64,000 nucleotides of DNA from Sporosarcina ureae (GTDB lineage Bacteria; Bacillota; Bacilli; Bacillales_A; Planococcaceae): the NCBI RefSeq assembly GCF_002109325.1, contig NZ_CP015348.1, positions 766,001 through 830,000 on the forward strand. Direction: 5' to 3'. Below the pieces are notes generated by a model. The model had not been told where the DNA came from. It saw only the letters and a list, made by a program, of their open reading frames with translations, and searched no databases. The position numbers were made by a program, and so were the translations under genes. Shown one piece after another: positions 1-9,136 of the stretch. Numbering within the stretch: position 1 is the stretch's first letter; the number at the start of each line of letters is the position of its first letter.

Positions 1-927
1 ATACATGTACTTCACTGCATAACCTAACGCAATCGTCATTGATCCTGCAACACTTGCGGCCACGACCATTCCCGCACCCGGAATTACTTTCACGATTTGA
101 CGGAAAGCGGTTTTACCGATATTTCCTACAATCGTTGCGATGATCAATTCCTTAGCGTGATCTTTCGTGATAGGCTTTCCATATAATGTCGATAACTTCA
201 ACATAAGGCCCACTTGCAATGTTGTCAAAGGGATAAAATCAGCACCTGGAATGGGAGCTGCGCCGATTGCAGCTGCTGATGCACCGCTAGCCAGAATCCA
301 CCTCTTGGCAATAGATGACTTGTCTGCCATATTCGCAGCAAGTAATAGATCTTTATTTGCATCTTTTAAGTGTTGGAGGATCTCTTTTTGTAAGAACTCC
401 ATCTGCTCTCCTGTCTTTGATGATATGGGTATAACCGGATAGGCAAACCCAGTATGCTCCAAAACATAGTTCACTAAACTCGGAACGTCATCTGCTGCAT
501 CAATTTTATTGAGTACTAGAATAATTTTCTTATTCAGCGTAGCAATCTTATTCAATGATTTTAGTTCGGTATCTGACAAAACGGTACCCGCTGCATTTAG
601 AAAGAAAAGAATGACGTCTGCTTGATTATAAAACTTCAATGTCTCATTGGAATGTTCCTGATAGATATCATCAAGACCAGGTGTATCAACAAATAATATT
701 TTGTCACTGTAATAAAACTTCTTAACTTCCTTGGTTTCACCCGGTTGCGCTCCTACTTCAGCTACATCTTTTTGCATGAGGCGGTTCAGTGTAGAAGACT
801 TCCCTGCATTGACGTCTCCAACCATCGCAATCAATATTTCCTTTTTTAGTTGTTCATTAATTAGTTCCGACTCAGACTTAAAAATCTCATCAAATGATTC
901 ATCCGACATAAATTTAGATGTTTTCAT
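1..927 (-). CDS. Dynamin-like/Era-type GTPase, 3' end outside window
   Basis: Reading the minus strand from an ATG at 927 gives 309 codons without a stop, so the gene runs off the left edge. The N-terminal half is a GTPase domain: P-loop GDVNAGKS near residue 37, DTPG (G3) near residue 82 and NKID (G4) near residue 140. The C-terminal half has glycine/alanine-rich hydrophobic stretches (GASAAAIGAAPIPGADFIPL and following), as in the DUF697-linked membrane-associated GTPases of Firmicutes. These proteins are thought to act at the membrane, but their role is poorly defined. A GGAAGTG ribosome binding site lies just upstream of the start. The family call is good; a precise function cannot be given. 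Confidence 0.8.
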   Translation of the reverse strand, partial: MKTSKFMSDESFDEIFKSESELINEQLKKEILIAMVGDVNAGKSSTLNRLMQKDVAEVGAQPGETKEVKKFYYSDKILFVDTPGLDDIYQEHSNETLKFYNQADVILFFLNAAGTVLSDTELKSLNKIATLNKKIILVLNKIDAADDVPSLVNYVLEHTGFAYPVIPISSKTGEQMEFLQKEILQHLKDANKDLLLAANMADKSSIAKRWILASGASAAAIGAAPIPGADFIPLTTLQVGLMLKLSTLYGKPITKDHAKELIIATIVGNIGKTAFRQIVKVIPGAGMVVAASVAGSMTIALGYAVKYMY

Positions 928-977
928 TGTAGCACTTCCATTCATTAAGTTTGACTATTCTGATTATCCTATTGTGA

Positions 978-1018
978 AAAAGAGCATCAGTCAATCACTC
1001 TCTTTTGACTGATGCTCT
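978..1018 (-). terminator. Rho-independent terminator of the DUF420 gene
   Basis: Arms AGAGCATCAGTCAA and TTGACTGATGCTCT form a 14-bp perfect stem. On the minus strand it is followed by a T-rich run, downstream of the DUF420 gene. Confidence 0.8.
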
Positions 1019-1037
1019 ACGCTATTTATCTGGTCAC

Positions 1038-1595
1038 TTAATAATAAGGTGAAATCAAAATATACACAAGTACTCCGGTAAAACTAACATATAACCAGAT
1101 GGGCATTGTCCAACGTGCGATTTTACGATGGCGTGGAATTTCCATATTCCATGCTCTTGCAACACTTGTCAATGCGAGCGGCACGATGGCAGCAGCAAGC
1201 AAAATATGTGTGATCAAGATGAAATAATAAAATCCTGCCATGAAGCCACTACCACCAAACGGCGTGGATTCTGATAAGAAATGGTACGAGACATATGTCA
1301 CAAGAAATAAAGCAGTTGTGCCAAATGCGGCGTAAATAAAGCGCTGATGCACTTTGACATTCTTCTTCATGATAGCGACTAGCGCACCGACAAGAAAGAC
1401 AAATGTGAAGCTGTTAAATATAGCATTCAATAAAGGTAAAATAGTAATATCAAATGCAGTGAAATTCTCTACACCTGGCATTCCAGCTAAGACACCGATT
1501 GCACCGATGAGAATGATCGAGATCGCGATGATCGCCGGACGATAATTACGTTTCTTAAAGTTTGCAGGTGGTGTTGTCTGATTCGAATAATTCAT
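1038..1595 (-). CDS. DUF420 membrane protein (CtaM/YozB-like)
   Basis: A 185-aa integral membrane protein with five hydrophobic segments (about residues 20-38, 50-72, 85-108, 118-142 and 160-180) and conserved histidines such as those in VSYHFL and ILITHILLAAA. The pattern is that of DUF420, the YozB/CtaM family; CtaM is required for active heme-copper terminal oxidase in Staphylococcus aureus. A role in cytochrome oxidase maturation is therefore plausible, although no cta genes are nearby. The start is supported by TAGGAG upstream of the ATG. It follows the LysR gene by about 70 bp and ends in its own terminator. Confidence 0.8.
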   Translation of the reverse strand: MNYSNQTTPPANFKKRNYRPAIIAISIILIGAIGVLAGMPGVENFTAFDITILPLLNAIFNSFTFVFLVGALVAIMKKNVKVHQRFIYAAFGTTALFLVTYVSYHFLSESTPFGGSGFMAGFYYFILITHILLAAAIVPLALTSVARAWNMEIPRHRKIARWTMPIWLYVSFTGVLVYILISPYY

Positions 1596-1663
1596 CTAGT
1601 GACACTCCTAATTCTATAATCATAACTACCCTACATCGTACCATACGTAACACGTTGTGCAGG

Positions 1664-2554
1664 TTAAATTTGTGTCGATTTTTGAAATTGCGTTGCTGCT
1701 TCTTCCCTAAACTCATCAATCACTTTAATAAACTTCGTGATAGTCGGTGTTAAATATGAATCTGCACGACGGACAAAGACCGTTTTAATGTGACTATATT
1801 TTGGCGGTAGATGATAACAATAGACTACCCCTTGATCCAGTAGGTGCGAAACTGTCGATCTCGGAACGAATGTTACTCCTAGCCCCGCTGCCACACTACC
1901 AAGAATTGTCTCCAATGTTCCGAACTCCATCATTTTCGTTGGCTTAAATTGCTCATCGTCAAGCCAAGATTCCAACCGCGCCCGGTAACCGCATCCCTTA
2001 CTGAAACAAAGAATTGGTTCATCTTTAATATCTGCAATGGATTGGAATGGTTTACTTGAAAGTAATACTAGTTCTTCTTCCAGTACATCATGTACAGCCA
2101 AGTCTGGATGCGTCGTCCCTTCCGAAATGAAAGCTCCATCAAGTTGATGATTTAAAACTTTTGCTTGTAATCGCTCCGTCACTCCTGATAAAAGTGAAAT
2201 ATCGACTTGGCTATACCTTTTATTATACCTCGATAGAATGATCGGTAGTTTGATGACAGTTTCTACTGAACCTAGCTCAAGCTTTCCGGAAGGCTCTTTG
2301 TCGTTCTGCACAACTTTTCTCATCTCATTCGTTAGAGATAAAATTTTCTCACTATATACAAGAAGTCTTTTTCCTTCAGGCGTTAGGATCATTCCACGGT
2401 TATGGCGGTTGAATAATGGCGTCTTTAGTTCCGATTCTAGTTTTTGTATTCGGGACGTAATATTGGACTGCACATAGCTTAATTCTTTTGCAGCTGCCGT
2501 AATAGTTCCTTTTTCCGCTACCATCTGAAATATTTCCAAGTCTTTGAATTCCAT
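1664..2554 (-). CDS. LysR-family transcriptional regulator
   Basis: A 296-aa protein with the LysR layout: a winged helix-turn-helix at residues 1-60 (AAAKELSYVQSNITSRIQKLE as recognition region, LFNRHNRG wing) and a periplasmic-binding-like effector domain from about residue 90 to 290. It is divergently transcribed from the DMT exporter at 2684, with 129 bp between them that carry a perfect LysR-type palindrome. This suggests it autoregulates and controls the exporter. The inducer cannot be read from sequence. An AGGAGGA ribosome binding site precedes the ATG. Confidence 0.9.
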   Translation of the reverse strand: MEFKDLEIFQMVAEKGTITAAAKELSYVQSNITSRIQKLESELKTPLFNRHNRGMILTPEGKRLLVYSEKILSLTNEMRKVVQNDKEPSGKLELGSVETVIKLPIILSRYNKRYSQVDISLLSGVTERLQAKVLNHQLDGAFISEGTTHPDLAVHDVLEEELVLLSSKPFQSIADIKDEPILCFSKGCGYRARLESWLDDEQFKPTKMMEFGTLETILGSVAAGLGVTFVPRSTVSHLLDQGVVYCYHLPPKYSHIKTVFVRRADSYLTPTITKFIKVIDEFREEAATQFQKSTQI

Positions 2555-2590
2555 AGTCGTCCTCCTAGTAATATTCTCTTATTTCTATGA

Positions 2591-2607
2591 TATCAATAAA
2601 ATTGATA
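2591..2607. promoter_or_regulatory. Probable LysR operator palindrome
   Basis: TATCAAT-AAA-ATTGATA is a perfect inverted repeat with 7-bp arms, centred in the divergent lysR/DMT intergenic region. It matches the T-N11-A form bound by LysR-type regulators. Binding is inferred. Confidence 0.6.
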
Positions 2608-2683
2608 GTAGTCATCATTATTATTCGTTTTACGTGATGTCTGAAATAGTGTTTACTAGAAGTAGTACTTCAAGGGGGTTTCG

Positions 2684-3658
2684 TTGTTGAAAAACAAAAT
2701 TATCTGGGGAGCGCTTCTTTGCTTTATAGCGAGTGCATCGTGGGGTGCAATGTTCCCGGTTGCTAATAGCGCGTTCAAAAACATTGATCCATTTTACTTC
2801 ACATTAATTCGTTATGTATCCGTAACCGTTCTACTAGTTGTTATACTATTATTCAAAGAAGGAACAAAGGCTTTTCGGTTTGAGAAAAGAGGCTTATCTC
2901 TTTGGTTCTTTGGAACGATGGCGTTCGTTGTCTATAATCTCTTTATTTTCTGGGGGCAAGACTTGATGGGACAACCAGGCACTATGGTGGCTTCCGTTTC
3001 AGAAGCCATGATGCCCATGATTTCCATCGTAATTGTCTGGATCATCAGTCGTCATAAGCCACATGGTTTTACACTCACATGTGTGTTCACTGCATTTGTC
3101 GGTGTCATGCTTGTAATTACAAAAGGTGATTTACGCACGTTCTTGACAGCAACCGATGATATTGTACCTTCATTATTAATTTTCCTAGCGGTAATCGGCT
3201 GGGTGATTTATACGATGGGTGGGAATCATTTTAGTGAATGGTCTGCATTGCGTTATTCTACATTGAGCTGTTTGCTCGGCACACTAACTGCCTGTATCGT
3301 GGTGTTCTTCGTAACATTGACGGGTTATATTTCCGTGCCGACTGTGGAAACGTTGCAAATAGTGACACCACACATGCTGTTTATGATTGTATTTCCAGGT
3401 ATTATCGCATTAGTAGGTTGGAACGTTGGCGTGCGAATTCTATCTCCATTGAACGGTTTATTGTTCATTAATTTTGTGCCAGTTACTACGCTAGTCATTT
3501 CATATATGCAAGGATATCAATTAACGATTTTCGATTATGTTGGTACAGCGTTTATTATTGCAGCCCTTTTAGGTAACAATATATTCTTACGCCTACAGCA
3601 GAAGCGCAAAGACGAGTCACGTCAATATAAGAAACATAATGTGCAACCTAGCGTTTAA
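2684..3658 (+). CDS. DMT-superfamily (EamA) transporter
   Basis: A 324-aa membrane protein with about ten hydrophobic helices in two EamA-type halves. The first begins at IIWGALLCFIASASWGAMFPV, the second at LLIFLAVIGWVIYTMGG. The family exports small metabolites such as amino acids; the substrate here is unknown. The start is TTG at 2684 (a second TTG follows directly), with CAAGGGGG about 6-7 nt upstream. The basic tail (LRLQQKRKDESRQYKKH) is presumably cytoplasmic. The divergent LysR gene is the likely regulator. Confidence 0.85.
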   Translation: MLKNKIIWGALLCFIASASWGAMFPVANSAFKNIDPFYFTLIRYVSVTVLLVVILLFKEGTKAFRFEKRGLSLWFFGTMAFVVYNLFIFWGQDLMGQPGTMVASVSEAMMPMISIVIVWIISRHKPHGFTLTCVFTAFVGVMLVITKGDLRTFLTATDDIVPSLLIFLAVIGWVIYTMGGNHFSEWSALRYSTLSCLLGTLTACIVVFFVTLTGYISVPTVETLQIVTPHMLFMIVFPGIIALVGWNVGVRILSPLNGLLFINFVPVTTLVISYMQGYQLTIFDYVGTAFIIAALLGNNIFLRLQQKRKDESRQYKKHNVQPSV

Positions 3659-3670
3659 TTTAAATGTAGA

Positions 3671-3716
3671 AAACAGAAAGACACATCCCACGTATTAGGA
3701 ATGTGTCTTTCTGTTT
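3671..3716. terminator. Bidirectional terminator between DMT exporter and MCP gene
   Basis: AAACAGAAAGACACAT pairs with ATGTGTCTTTCTGTTT. A and T runs on either side make it usable by the convergent genes on both strands. Confidence 0.85.
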
Positions 3717-3729
3717 GAAATGTTTCTTT

Positions 3730-5346
3730 TTAAAATTTGAAGCGATGAACTATACGGCTCAGTGCAGCGGCCTCGTCTGTTAGTTTGCTAGCATCACTTG
3801 CTAACTGCTGAATCCCCTCGACTTGTTCATCCATGCCCGCTACAGTTTGCACCACATCTTCTGTGAATAGTTCAGAGATTGTAGTGATTTGCTCAATAAT
3901 TTTTTCTATTTGTTCACCCTCTCGAATTAATTCTTCCGCGTGGCGGCTATTGCTAGTAACAGCGGATTTTGTATCGATCACGGCATCATTCATAAAGTGG
4001 ATGGATTGACCTGCCACTTTTACGATTTGTACGCCTTCTTCTATAGTGTCTGTATTCGATTCTACATGTTGCACCGCAATTTTTACCTCATTATTGGTCT
4101 GTTCGAGTGTTCGCACTACATCATTGGCGAAGGCATTCGTTTCTTCTGCCAATTTACGGACTTCATTAGCTACGACTGAAAATCCGCTACCCGCCTCTCC
4201 AGCACGCGCTGCTTCGATAGAGGCATTTAGCGCTAACAGATTCGTTTGTTCAGCGATTTTTGTTATGAGTGACACTTTTTGAATGACTTGATTAATATCA
4301 TCCGCCACTTGCATGATCTTTTGCGAGGACATATGAACCGCATCATTGATTTGTTGCATCTTTTCTTCCGTTTCCTCAATAGCTTGGCTACCTTCTGTTG
4401 CAGCAGTCGATGCGTTTTCAGATTTGGATAGCGTTTGCTGTATACGTGTTTCCATTTCTCGAATTCCTGCCATCATCGTCTGGATCATTGCGTTGGCAGA
4501 TTGCAGTGAAGATAATTGTTGCTCTGTCCCACCTTGGAAACTTTGCATTGTTTCACCATAGGAAGTGAAAACATCCGATAATCGATTCGCTTCAGATGCT
4601 TGCACCTCACTAATTCTGTCCACAATTTCAGACGAACGGTCTAGTTCTGTAACGATATTTTTTGTACCGATGACAATCTTATTAATTTCAAAACCAATTT
4701 GATTAAATTCTGATCTAGATCGTTCCGTTACTTCAGCTGTCAGATCCCCCGATGAAATTTTTCTCGTGACTTTTCTCCAAGATCTTACACCTTTCATGAC
4801 AATCTTATAAAGCGCAGTAGTGAAAAAGCCTGAAAGAATTAAAGACGTAATAACAAATGCGGCACCCTGTTGAATAGTTAAATCAAACGTATATGCAAGT
4901 GCTGCCATAGCCACAGCTTGTAACAGAACAGCTGCTGTCGCTCCATATAGAATATACTTCTGATGATTGATGCGTCCTAATCGAAGTGTAAATTGTCTAC
5001 CCGCTACTCGGATAATTGGCATCGAGGCATCAATAAGTCGCTCACCCGATTTCCGATCATATACCTGTAATAACGGCTTAGTTGTATTAGCAGCACGCAA
5101 GCCGACCGTATCAGAAAATACTGTACCTTCCCGTAATCGATTCGTATGGATATAACTGCGGCCGGTTTCATCGACAATCACAAAGTATTCGTCATCTTGT
5201 AACTGTTCGTCCAATAGTTGATGAAGTCGTTGATAATTTAAAGTAAATGATTGTTCATTTTCAATTAATGGCTGTATACGTTTCGTCACTTGTTCCACTT
5301 TAGTCAATGCTTTTCTTGCAGAAGATGTGCTTAATATTTTTTCCAC
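3730..5346 (-). CDS. Methyl-accepting chemotaxis protein
   Basis: The start was set at GTG 5346, because AGGTG sits 6 nt upstream of it; an in-frame GTG at 5355 overlaps that Shine-Dalgarno. The product is 538 aa. Residues 1-125 form a soluble sensor-like region ([23 protein letters not shown]). Two closely spaced membrane helices follow at about 132-152 and 162-185, then HAMP and a long coiled-coil signalling domain with the conserved hairpin tip ([38 protein letters not shown]). No helix precedes the sensor region, so it is predicted to be cytoplasmic, unlike classical receptors. The ligand is unknown. No che genes lie nearby. Confidence 0.9.
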   Translation of the reverse strand: MEKILSTSSARKALTKVEQVTKRIQPLIENEQSFTLNYQRLHQLLDEQLQDDEYFVIVDETGRSYIHTNRLREGTVFSDTVGLRAANTTKPLLQVYDRKSGERLIDASMPIIRVAGRQFTLRLGRINHQKYILYGATAAVLLQAVAMAALAYTFDLTIQQGAAFVITSLILSGFFTTALYKIVMKGVRSWRKVTRKISSGDLTAEVTERSRSEFNQIGFEINKIVIGTKNIVTELDRSSEIVDRISEVQASEANRLSDVFTSYGETMQSFQGGTEQQLSSLQSANAMIQTMMAGIREMETRIQQTLSKSENASTAATEGSQAIEETEEKMQQINDAVHMSSQKIMQVADDINQVIQKVSLITKIAEQTNLLALNASIEAARAGEAGSGFSVVANEVRKLAEETNAFANDVVRTLEQTNNEVKIAVQHVESNTDTIEEGVQIVKVAGQSIHFMNDAVIDTKSAVTSNSRHAEELIREGEQIEKIIEQITTISELFTEDVVQTVAGMDEQVEGIQQLASDASKLTDEAAALSRIVHRFKF

Positions 5347-5435
5347 TAACAACACCTATTTAGGTTCTTTTATACTATATACTGAATATAGCATAAGTTA
5401 TGATAAAGGTCACACCCTATTTTAATGATACCCCA

Positions 5436-5804
5436 TCACTCCGCATGTTCAGGAATTAAAAGCACAGGGCATTTGGCTAACTGCAATACTTGTTTGCTGA
5501 CACTGCCGATTGCTTCCGCTTTTCCTTTTCCTATTGCCATCGCAATATAACGAACTTCTTTATCATTTGACTCCGCGATAATTTCCATAGCAGGTATACC
5601 TGTACGTACTTTTGCAGAATATATGACGTCTTGTCCATGCAACATATACCCACCTTTTTTAATGGTTGCCAAGCCCAGTTCTTGTAGTGTTGGTTGAATA
5701 TTTAATAAAACTACTTCGTCATCGTATAATTTTGCCAATTCTATTGCGTGGTGTACGACCTTAAATCCAGCATTTGATCCATCCAATGGCACAACAATCT
5801 TCAT
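5436..5804 (-). CDS. Universal stress protein UspA family
   Basis: A 122-aa single-domain Usp. It opens with MKIVVPLDGSNAG, whose aspartate contacts nucleotide in this fold, and ends with the GSVSKQVLQLAKCPVLLIP strand-helix motif. The ATP-binding consensus G-x2-G-x9-G-S/T is partly kept (GKGKAEAIGS). The family are cytoplasmic stress-associated proteins, usually dimers. The length is slightly below the usual 140 aa. An AGGGGGAA ribosome binding site precedes the ATG. It is monocistronic here. Confidence 0.9.
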   Translation of the reverse strand: MKIVVPLDGSNAGFKVVHHAIELAKLYDDEVVLLNIQPTLQELGLATIKKGGYMLHGQDVIYSAKVRTGIPAMEIIAESNDKEVRYIAMAIGKGKAEAIGSVSKQVLQLAKCPVLLIPEHAE

Positions 5805-5989
5805 AACGATTCCCCCTGAATTAATAATTAAAGGCTATATTCTAACGCATAAACATCCTACTTTACTCATTCTATTTTTACAGGAGCATTTCCTCTTTAT
5901 CATGGGCATTACAATCATCTCATTTGATTTAAGCTGGGGATACTTTTACACTGTGTACACTTAATAAAGTTAAATAGGAGTGAATGCAT

Positions 5990-6445
5990 TTGAAGAAGTG
6001 GTGGCTTTTACCTACACTCGCTATATTTTTAGCTGCATGTGGTAACAATGGGGAAACAAAACCTGTAGAAGATGAGGATATCTCGGTGGATGTGATCGAG
6101 CCTGAAGAAGAACCGGCAGAACCTGAAGTAACTGAACCTGCTGAGACTGAAACTACTACAGAAGAAGCACCTGCTAAAGAAATACCAGCCGAAGAACCAA
6201 ATGTTCCATACGAGCCTGCTAACTCTAACTTATTGGGACATGAAGAGGCTGAGATATTGGCAGAATATATTCCGATGGATGAGTTAACTGCTCAAGTGGA
6301 AGTGGACAATCAAAACAAGCGTGTTACTTTATTTGAAAATGAAAGCGGACAGAAGGTTTATAAAAGCATTTTCATAAAACACGAAAACCATTTGAAGATT
6401 ATTGATTTAAAAGCCGATGATTTATTATTTGAAGGTCAGCTGTAA
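5990..6445 (+). CDS. Acidic secreted lipoprotein, unknown function
   Basis: A small lipoprotein (about 151 aa). The signal peptide KKWWLLPTLAIFLAACG ends in a lipobox LAAC for lipid attachment and SPII cleavage. A low-complexity linker rich in Glu/Pro/Thr follows (residues ~20-75), then a small C-terminal domain (NLLGHEEAEILAEYIPMD to the end). TTG at 5990 is preferred as start because TAGGAG lies 9 nt upstream; ATG at 5984 would be only 3 nt away. The protein should be anchored on the outer face of the membrane. No family was recognised. Confidence 0.7.
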   Translation: MKKWWLLPTLAIFLAACGNNGETKPVEDEDISVDVIEPEEEPAEPEVTEPAETETTTEEAPAKEIPAEEPNVPYEPANSNLLGHEEAEILAEYIPMDELTAQVEVDNQNKRVTLFENESGQKVYKSIFIKHENHLKIIDLKADDLLFEGQL

Positions 6446-6492
6446 AATAGTAAAGCGCACAGACGTCAAATTGTCTGTGCGCTTTACTATTT
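6444..6492. terminator. Bidirectional terminator
   Basis: A 20-bp perfect stem (AAATAGTAAAGCGCACAGAC and its complement) with a short loop, between the convergent lipoprotein and NlpC/P60 genes. It overlaps the last codons of the latter. Confidence 0.9.
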
Positions 6493-8028
6493 CAAATATC
6501 TTCTTGCTGAAACATACTCCGATTTATATGGCTCTACTGTCATCGGGATGATCTCTACTGTACGTTTTGGGTTAGGTGCATGAATCATTTGACCGTTTCC
6601 TGCGTACATTCCCACGTGATGGATGATTCCTTTCCCCTTATTGTAAGCAAAGAACATTAAGTCACCCGGTTGAAGATCTTTCTTCTGCACTAGCTTTCCA
6701 TTTAGTGCTTGTACAGAGGCATCGCGTGGTATATCGATACCATGATGGCGATAGACAGAATACGTGAATCCAGAACAGTCCAAGCCAAATCCTGAAGTAC
6801 CTGCCCATAAATACGTTAATCCGTCAAAAAGCTTGGCTGTATCCATTATTTGCCGTGTCGTCGGTTGTGGCATAATACCATCCGCCCCAACTATCTTCAC
6901 CGCATTTTTATCAATATATTTAATTCCGTCCGCAGGCGTTTGGACAGCGAGCTTGTGATCCATTACATGAACGATAGGCAATGTGGTATTAAAGCTAATT
7001 GAACGGAAGAATTGTTTTCCATTCTCATCCATTGTCAGTGCCGCTGATTTCTTCGTCACCATAGCTGTATCGCATATCGCATAATTAGGATATAACGTTG
7101 TCAAATGGTTTTTCAACATCCAACCTGGGTAACCTTCTGCGTTTTTAGGTGAGCTTTGATCGATTACTGCTACTTGGACCCAGTCTCCTTTTGTTTGTAA
7201 GACCTTTACTGTTTGACCGTAAAGTGCTTGAGTCTCCAGTTTACCTACTAACCACTGCTTTTCGCGCAAACTCATCGCTGCAACCCATTTCGTAATATCA
7301 GGTGTTTTGGCTGTAGAGAAAGCATCTACTTTCCGAGTCTTTCCTGGTTCTTTCCAGAGTGTTGTAACGGGTACATTTACTGTTTGCACAGGGGTATTGT
7401 TCGGTTTATAACAAGCGGACTGCTCTCTGAAACTAGGCTCCAGAATTCGCGCAAGAAATACCGCAAAGTGTCCACGAGTTAATGTTTGATTCGGTTTGAA
7501 CGTGTTATCTAGATACCCTGTCGTAATGGCATTTACAGATAACTTTTGTATGTCTGATAAACCCCAGTATGTTGCGGGCACATCTCGGAATCGATACGTA
7601 GACGTACCTGCCAGATCGAATGCGCGAACGAACACCGCCGCCATTTGGCCACGCTTCAAATTTCCATAGGGTTGAAATTCTTTTTTCTCGTTCCCCATAA
7701 AGATTCCTTCATCCACCATTGCAGCAATAAGTGCATAGTGCGGATGCGACGTTTGAACGTCGGATAATTTGGCATCTGGTCTATTGCCTACGGGTATGTT
7801 TAATGCACGCTGGATCATTCCTGAAGCTTCGAGCCGTGTGATTGGTTCGTTCACACGATATGTAGTGCTAGGTTTTTCTATGATGATTCCTTTTTCAACT
7901 AGGTATTGTATTTCAGCAGCTGCAGAGTGTTGTGGACGTACGTCTTGGAATATGGCGGCAAAAGAAGCGACTGGGAATGCAGAGACGACCAGTATCATCG
8001 CCAGCACTATTCCACAAATTTTTTTCAA
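6487..8028 (-). CDS. SLH-domain NlpC/P60 cell-wall hydrolase
   Basis: A 513-aa exported protein. It has a signal peptide (KKICGIVLAMILVVSAFPVASFA), three S-layer-homology repeats (about 26-75, 85-135, 145-195; FQDVRPQHSAAAEIQYL, YRFRDVPATYWGLSDIQKL), an SH3-like middle region, and a C-terminal NlpC/P60 domain from about 390. That domain has the catalytic cysteine in GLDCSGF, the active-site histidine in IIHHVGMY, and the following HAPNP. The SLH repeats should tether it to secondary wall polymer while the protease domain cleaves peptide cross-bridges (probably gamma-D-Glu-diamino acid bonds). The start is TTG at 8028 with GGAAGTG 8 nt upstream. Confidence 0.9.
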   Translation of the reverse strand: MKKICGIVLAMILVVSAFPVASFAAIFQDVRPQHSAAAEIQYLVEKGIIIEKPSTTYRVNEPITRLEASGMIQRALNIPVGNRPDAKLSDVQTSHPHYALIAAMVDEGIFMGNEKKEFQPYGNLKRGQMAAVFVRAFDLAGTSTYRFRDVPATYWGLSDIQKLSVNAITTGYLDNTFKPNQTLTRGHFAVFLARILEPSFREQSACYKPNNTPVQTVNVPVTTLWKEPGKTRKVDAFSTAKTPDITKWVAAMSLREKQWLVGKLETQALYGQTVKVLQTKGDWVQVAVIDQSSPKNAEGYPGWMLKNHLTTLYPNYAICDTAMVTKKSAALTMDENGKQFFRSISFNTTLPIVHVMDHKLAVQTPADGIKYIDKNAVKIVGADGIMPQPTTRQIMDTAKLFDGLTYLWAGTSGFGLDCSGFTYSVYRHHGIDIPRDASVQALNGKLVQKKDLQPGDLMFFAYNKGKGIIHHVGMYAGNGQMIHAPNPKRTVEIIPMTVEPYKSEYVSARRYLK

Positions 8029-8125
8029 GTCTAGGACACTTCCATTCTCTTAAATTGTATTGCCTTAACTATACCTGAGCGATAATTCTTTGTATAGAAA
8101 TAATTCAAAAGAGTGTCTTGGGGTT

Positions 8126-8256
8126 GGGGATTTGCGCTACGGAGGGGACGCTTTCCGGAGGGCGTGGCTTGAGCCGCTTCCTTCGCTGCGCTACGTCCAG
8201 GGTCTCAAGGCACACGCTGATCCTCCCGGAGTCGCCCCTCCTTCGCTCCAATCCCT
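8126..8256. repeat. Palindromic interspersed repeat, copy R1
   Basis: About 130 bp bounded by inverted ends: GGGGATTTGCGCTACGGAGG on the left, and on the other strand from the right GGGATTGGAGCGAAGGAGG. The interior is GC-rich and partly self-complementary (GGCTTGAGCCGC; CAGGGTCTCAAGGC). Similar GC-rich intergenic palindromes are common in Bacillaceae genomes. It has no coding capacity worth calling. Confidence 0.7.
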
Positions 8257-8718
8257 TGCAATGTTAGTAGTTGATACTTTGTGTTGTGCATTAAAGTTAG
8301 GATTGTAACTGGTATTGAACTTGAACAATAACTTGAGCCCTAGTATTTGAACTTAAATAAGATAAAATAAAACAATAAGTCATATACAAACTACAGGGAG
8401 TGATCTAAGTACTCACACTATCATCCTAGGATGGAAGCGGAAGTTGGCGGCGAAGTGCAAAGATGTACTCCTAACGCTTCGCTTTCACTTCGCTCGCTGG
8501 GTGTTTCACCTTTCCCACTGATCCTCCCCGAGCCGCCTGCCGCTCCAATCCCTTGCAGTGTAAGTAGGTGATACTTATTGTTACTCATTAAAATAAGTGT
8601 TGTAATGAATTCTGAACTTAAATAAGTTAAGACAAAACAATAATTCACACACTACTTACAATGAGTGATCTAAGTAACACTACTATCAATGTAGGATGGA
8701 AGCGGAAGTTGGCGGCGA
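8249..8718 (+). repeat. Imperfect direct duplication of linker plus repeat end
   Basis: The segment 8249-8453 and the segment 8546-8718 share the same order: CCAATCCCTTGCA, AGTAG-TGATACTT, GAACTTAAATAAG, AAAACAATAA, GTGATCTAAGTA, then GGATGGAAGCGGAAGTTGGC. They are clearly related but have diverged by substitutions and small deletions. The duplication links copies R1, R2 and R3 of the palindromic repeat. No gene was found in 8029-9136. Confidence 0.7.
8429..8553. repeat. Palindromic interspersed repeat, copy R2
   Basis: The left end is GGATGGAAGCGGAAGTTGGC. The right end read on the minus strand is GGGATTGGAGCGGCAGGCGG. The centre holds an AACGCTTCGCTTTCACTTCG-type segment. It belongs to the same family as R1 and the interrupted copy R3. 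Confidence 0.7.
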
Positions 8719-8720
8719 CT
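8694..8720. repeat. Left part of repeat copy R3, interrupted by the IS110-family element
   Basis: GGATGGAAGCGGAAGTTGGC followed by GGCGACT is the left end of the repeat seen complete in R2. It stops abruptly at CT (8719-8720), where the insertion element begins. The remainder of the repeat resumes at 10479. Confidence 0.75.
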
Positions 8721-8724
8721 CCCT

Positions 8725-9136
8725 CTTGAAAAGGTGATGATGACAAGGCTTGTCGCATTATTCTATTGACCCAAAAAGAATTTATATGACTAGTAAAGAG
8801 AATCGTCTACCTGAAAGTACATACTTTTGTAGATACTGTAAGTAAAGGATAACGCTGCGCTACCAGTTACAGAAACTGTTAATTTAATATGGCATGCACT
8901 ATGGATCTCCAAGTACCTTATGATGACGAACCCTCCCACATCTCTTAGCGTCATGCGCTGACATTCCTTCGTTCGGTCTATCATAAGTTGGAGGCCGGCG
9001 AGATGCTCCCGATGAGGCTCGAGGCCTAATGTACGCCGCTGGTGCCAGCTTCTCCGTGTCATGAATAGAAGTTTCAGAATGCCAACCTCATGCTACTAAT
9101 TGTAAACAGTGAAGGTCCGCAAGCATTTGCTCACCA
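8725..9136 (-). ncRNA. Candidate bridge RNA of the IS110-family element
   Basis: This is noncoding DNA downstream of the transposase, where IS1111-type elements carry their bridge RNA. On the minus strand it holds two hairpin-centred loops. Loop 1: AGCGGCG (9034-9040 complement), hairpin AGGC/GCCT (9015-9027), then CATCGGGAG (complement of 9006-9014). These match the flanking target GGCGGCGA and pair with CTCCCGATG at 10479-10487. Loop 2: GGAATG (complement of 8962-8967), hairpin AGCG/CGCT (8947-8959), then AAGAGA...GGGAG. These match the element ends GGAATG-CT (10473-10480) and CT-CCCTCTT (8719-8727). RNA boundaries are not known. Confidence 0.6.

Noticed and set aside
8090..8648. 72-aa and 75-aa frames in the palindromic repeat patch
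   Set aside because: They run through GC-rich palindromes and resemble no protein; openness follows from composition.
8790..9062. 90-aa minus-strand frame downstream of the IS110 transposase
   Set aside because: It overlaps the predicted bridge RNA loops, lacks a ribosome binding site and shows no protein-like pattern.
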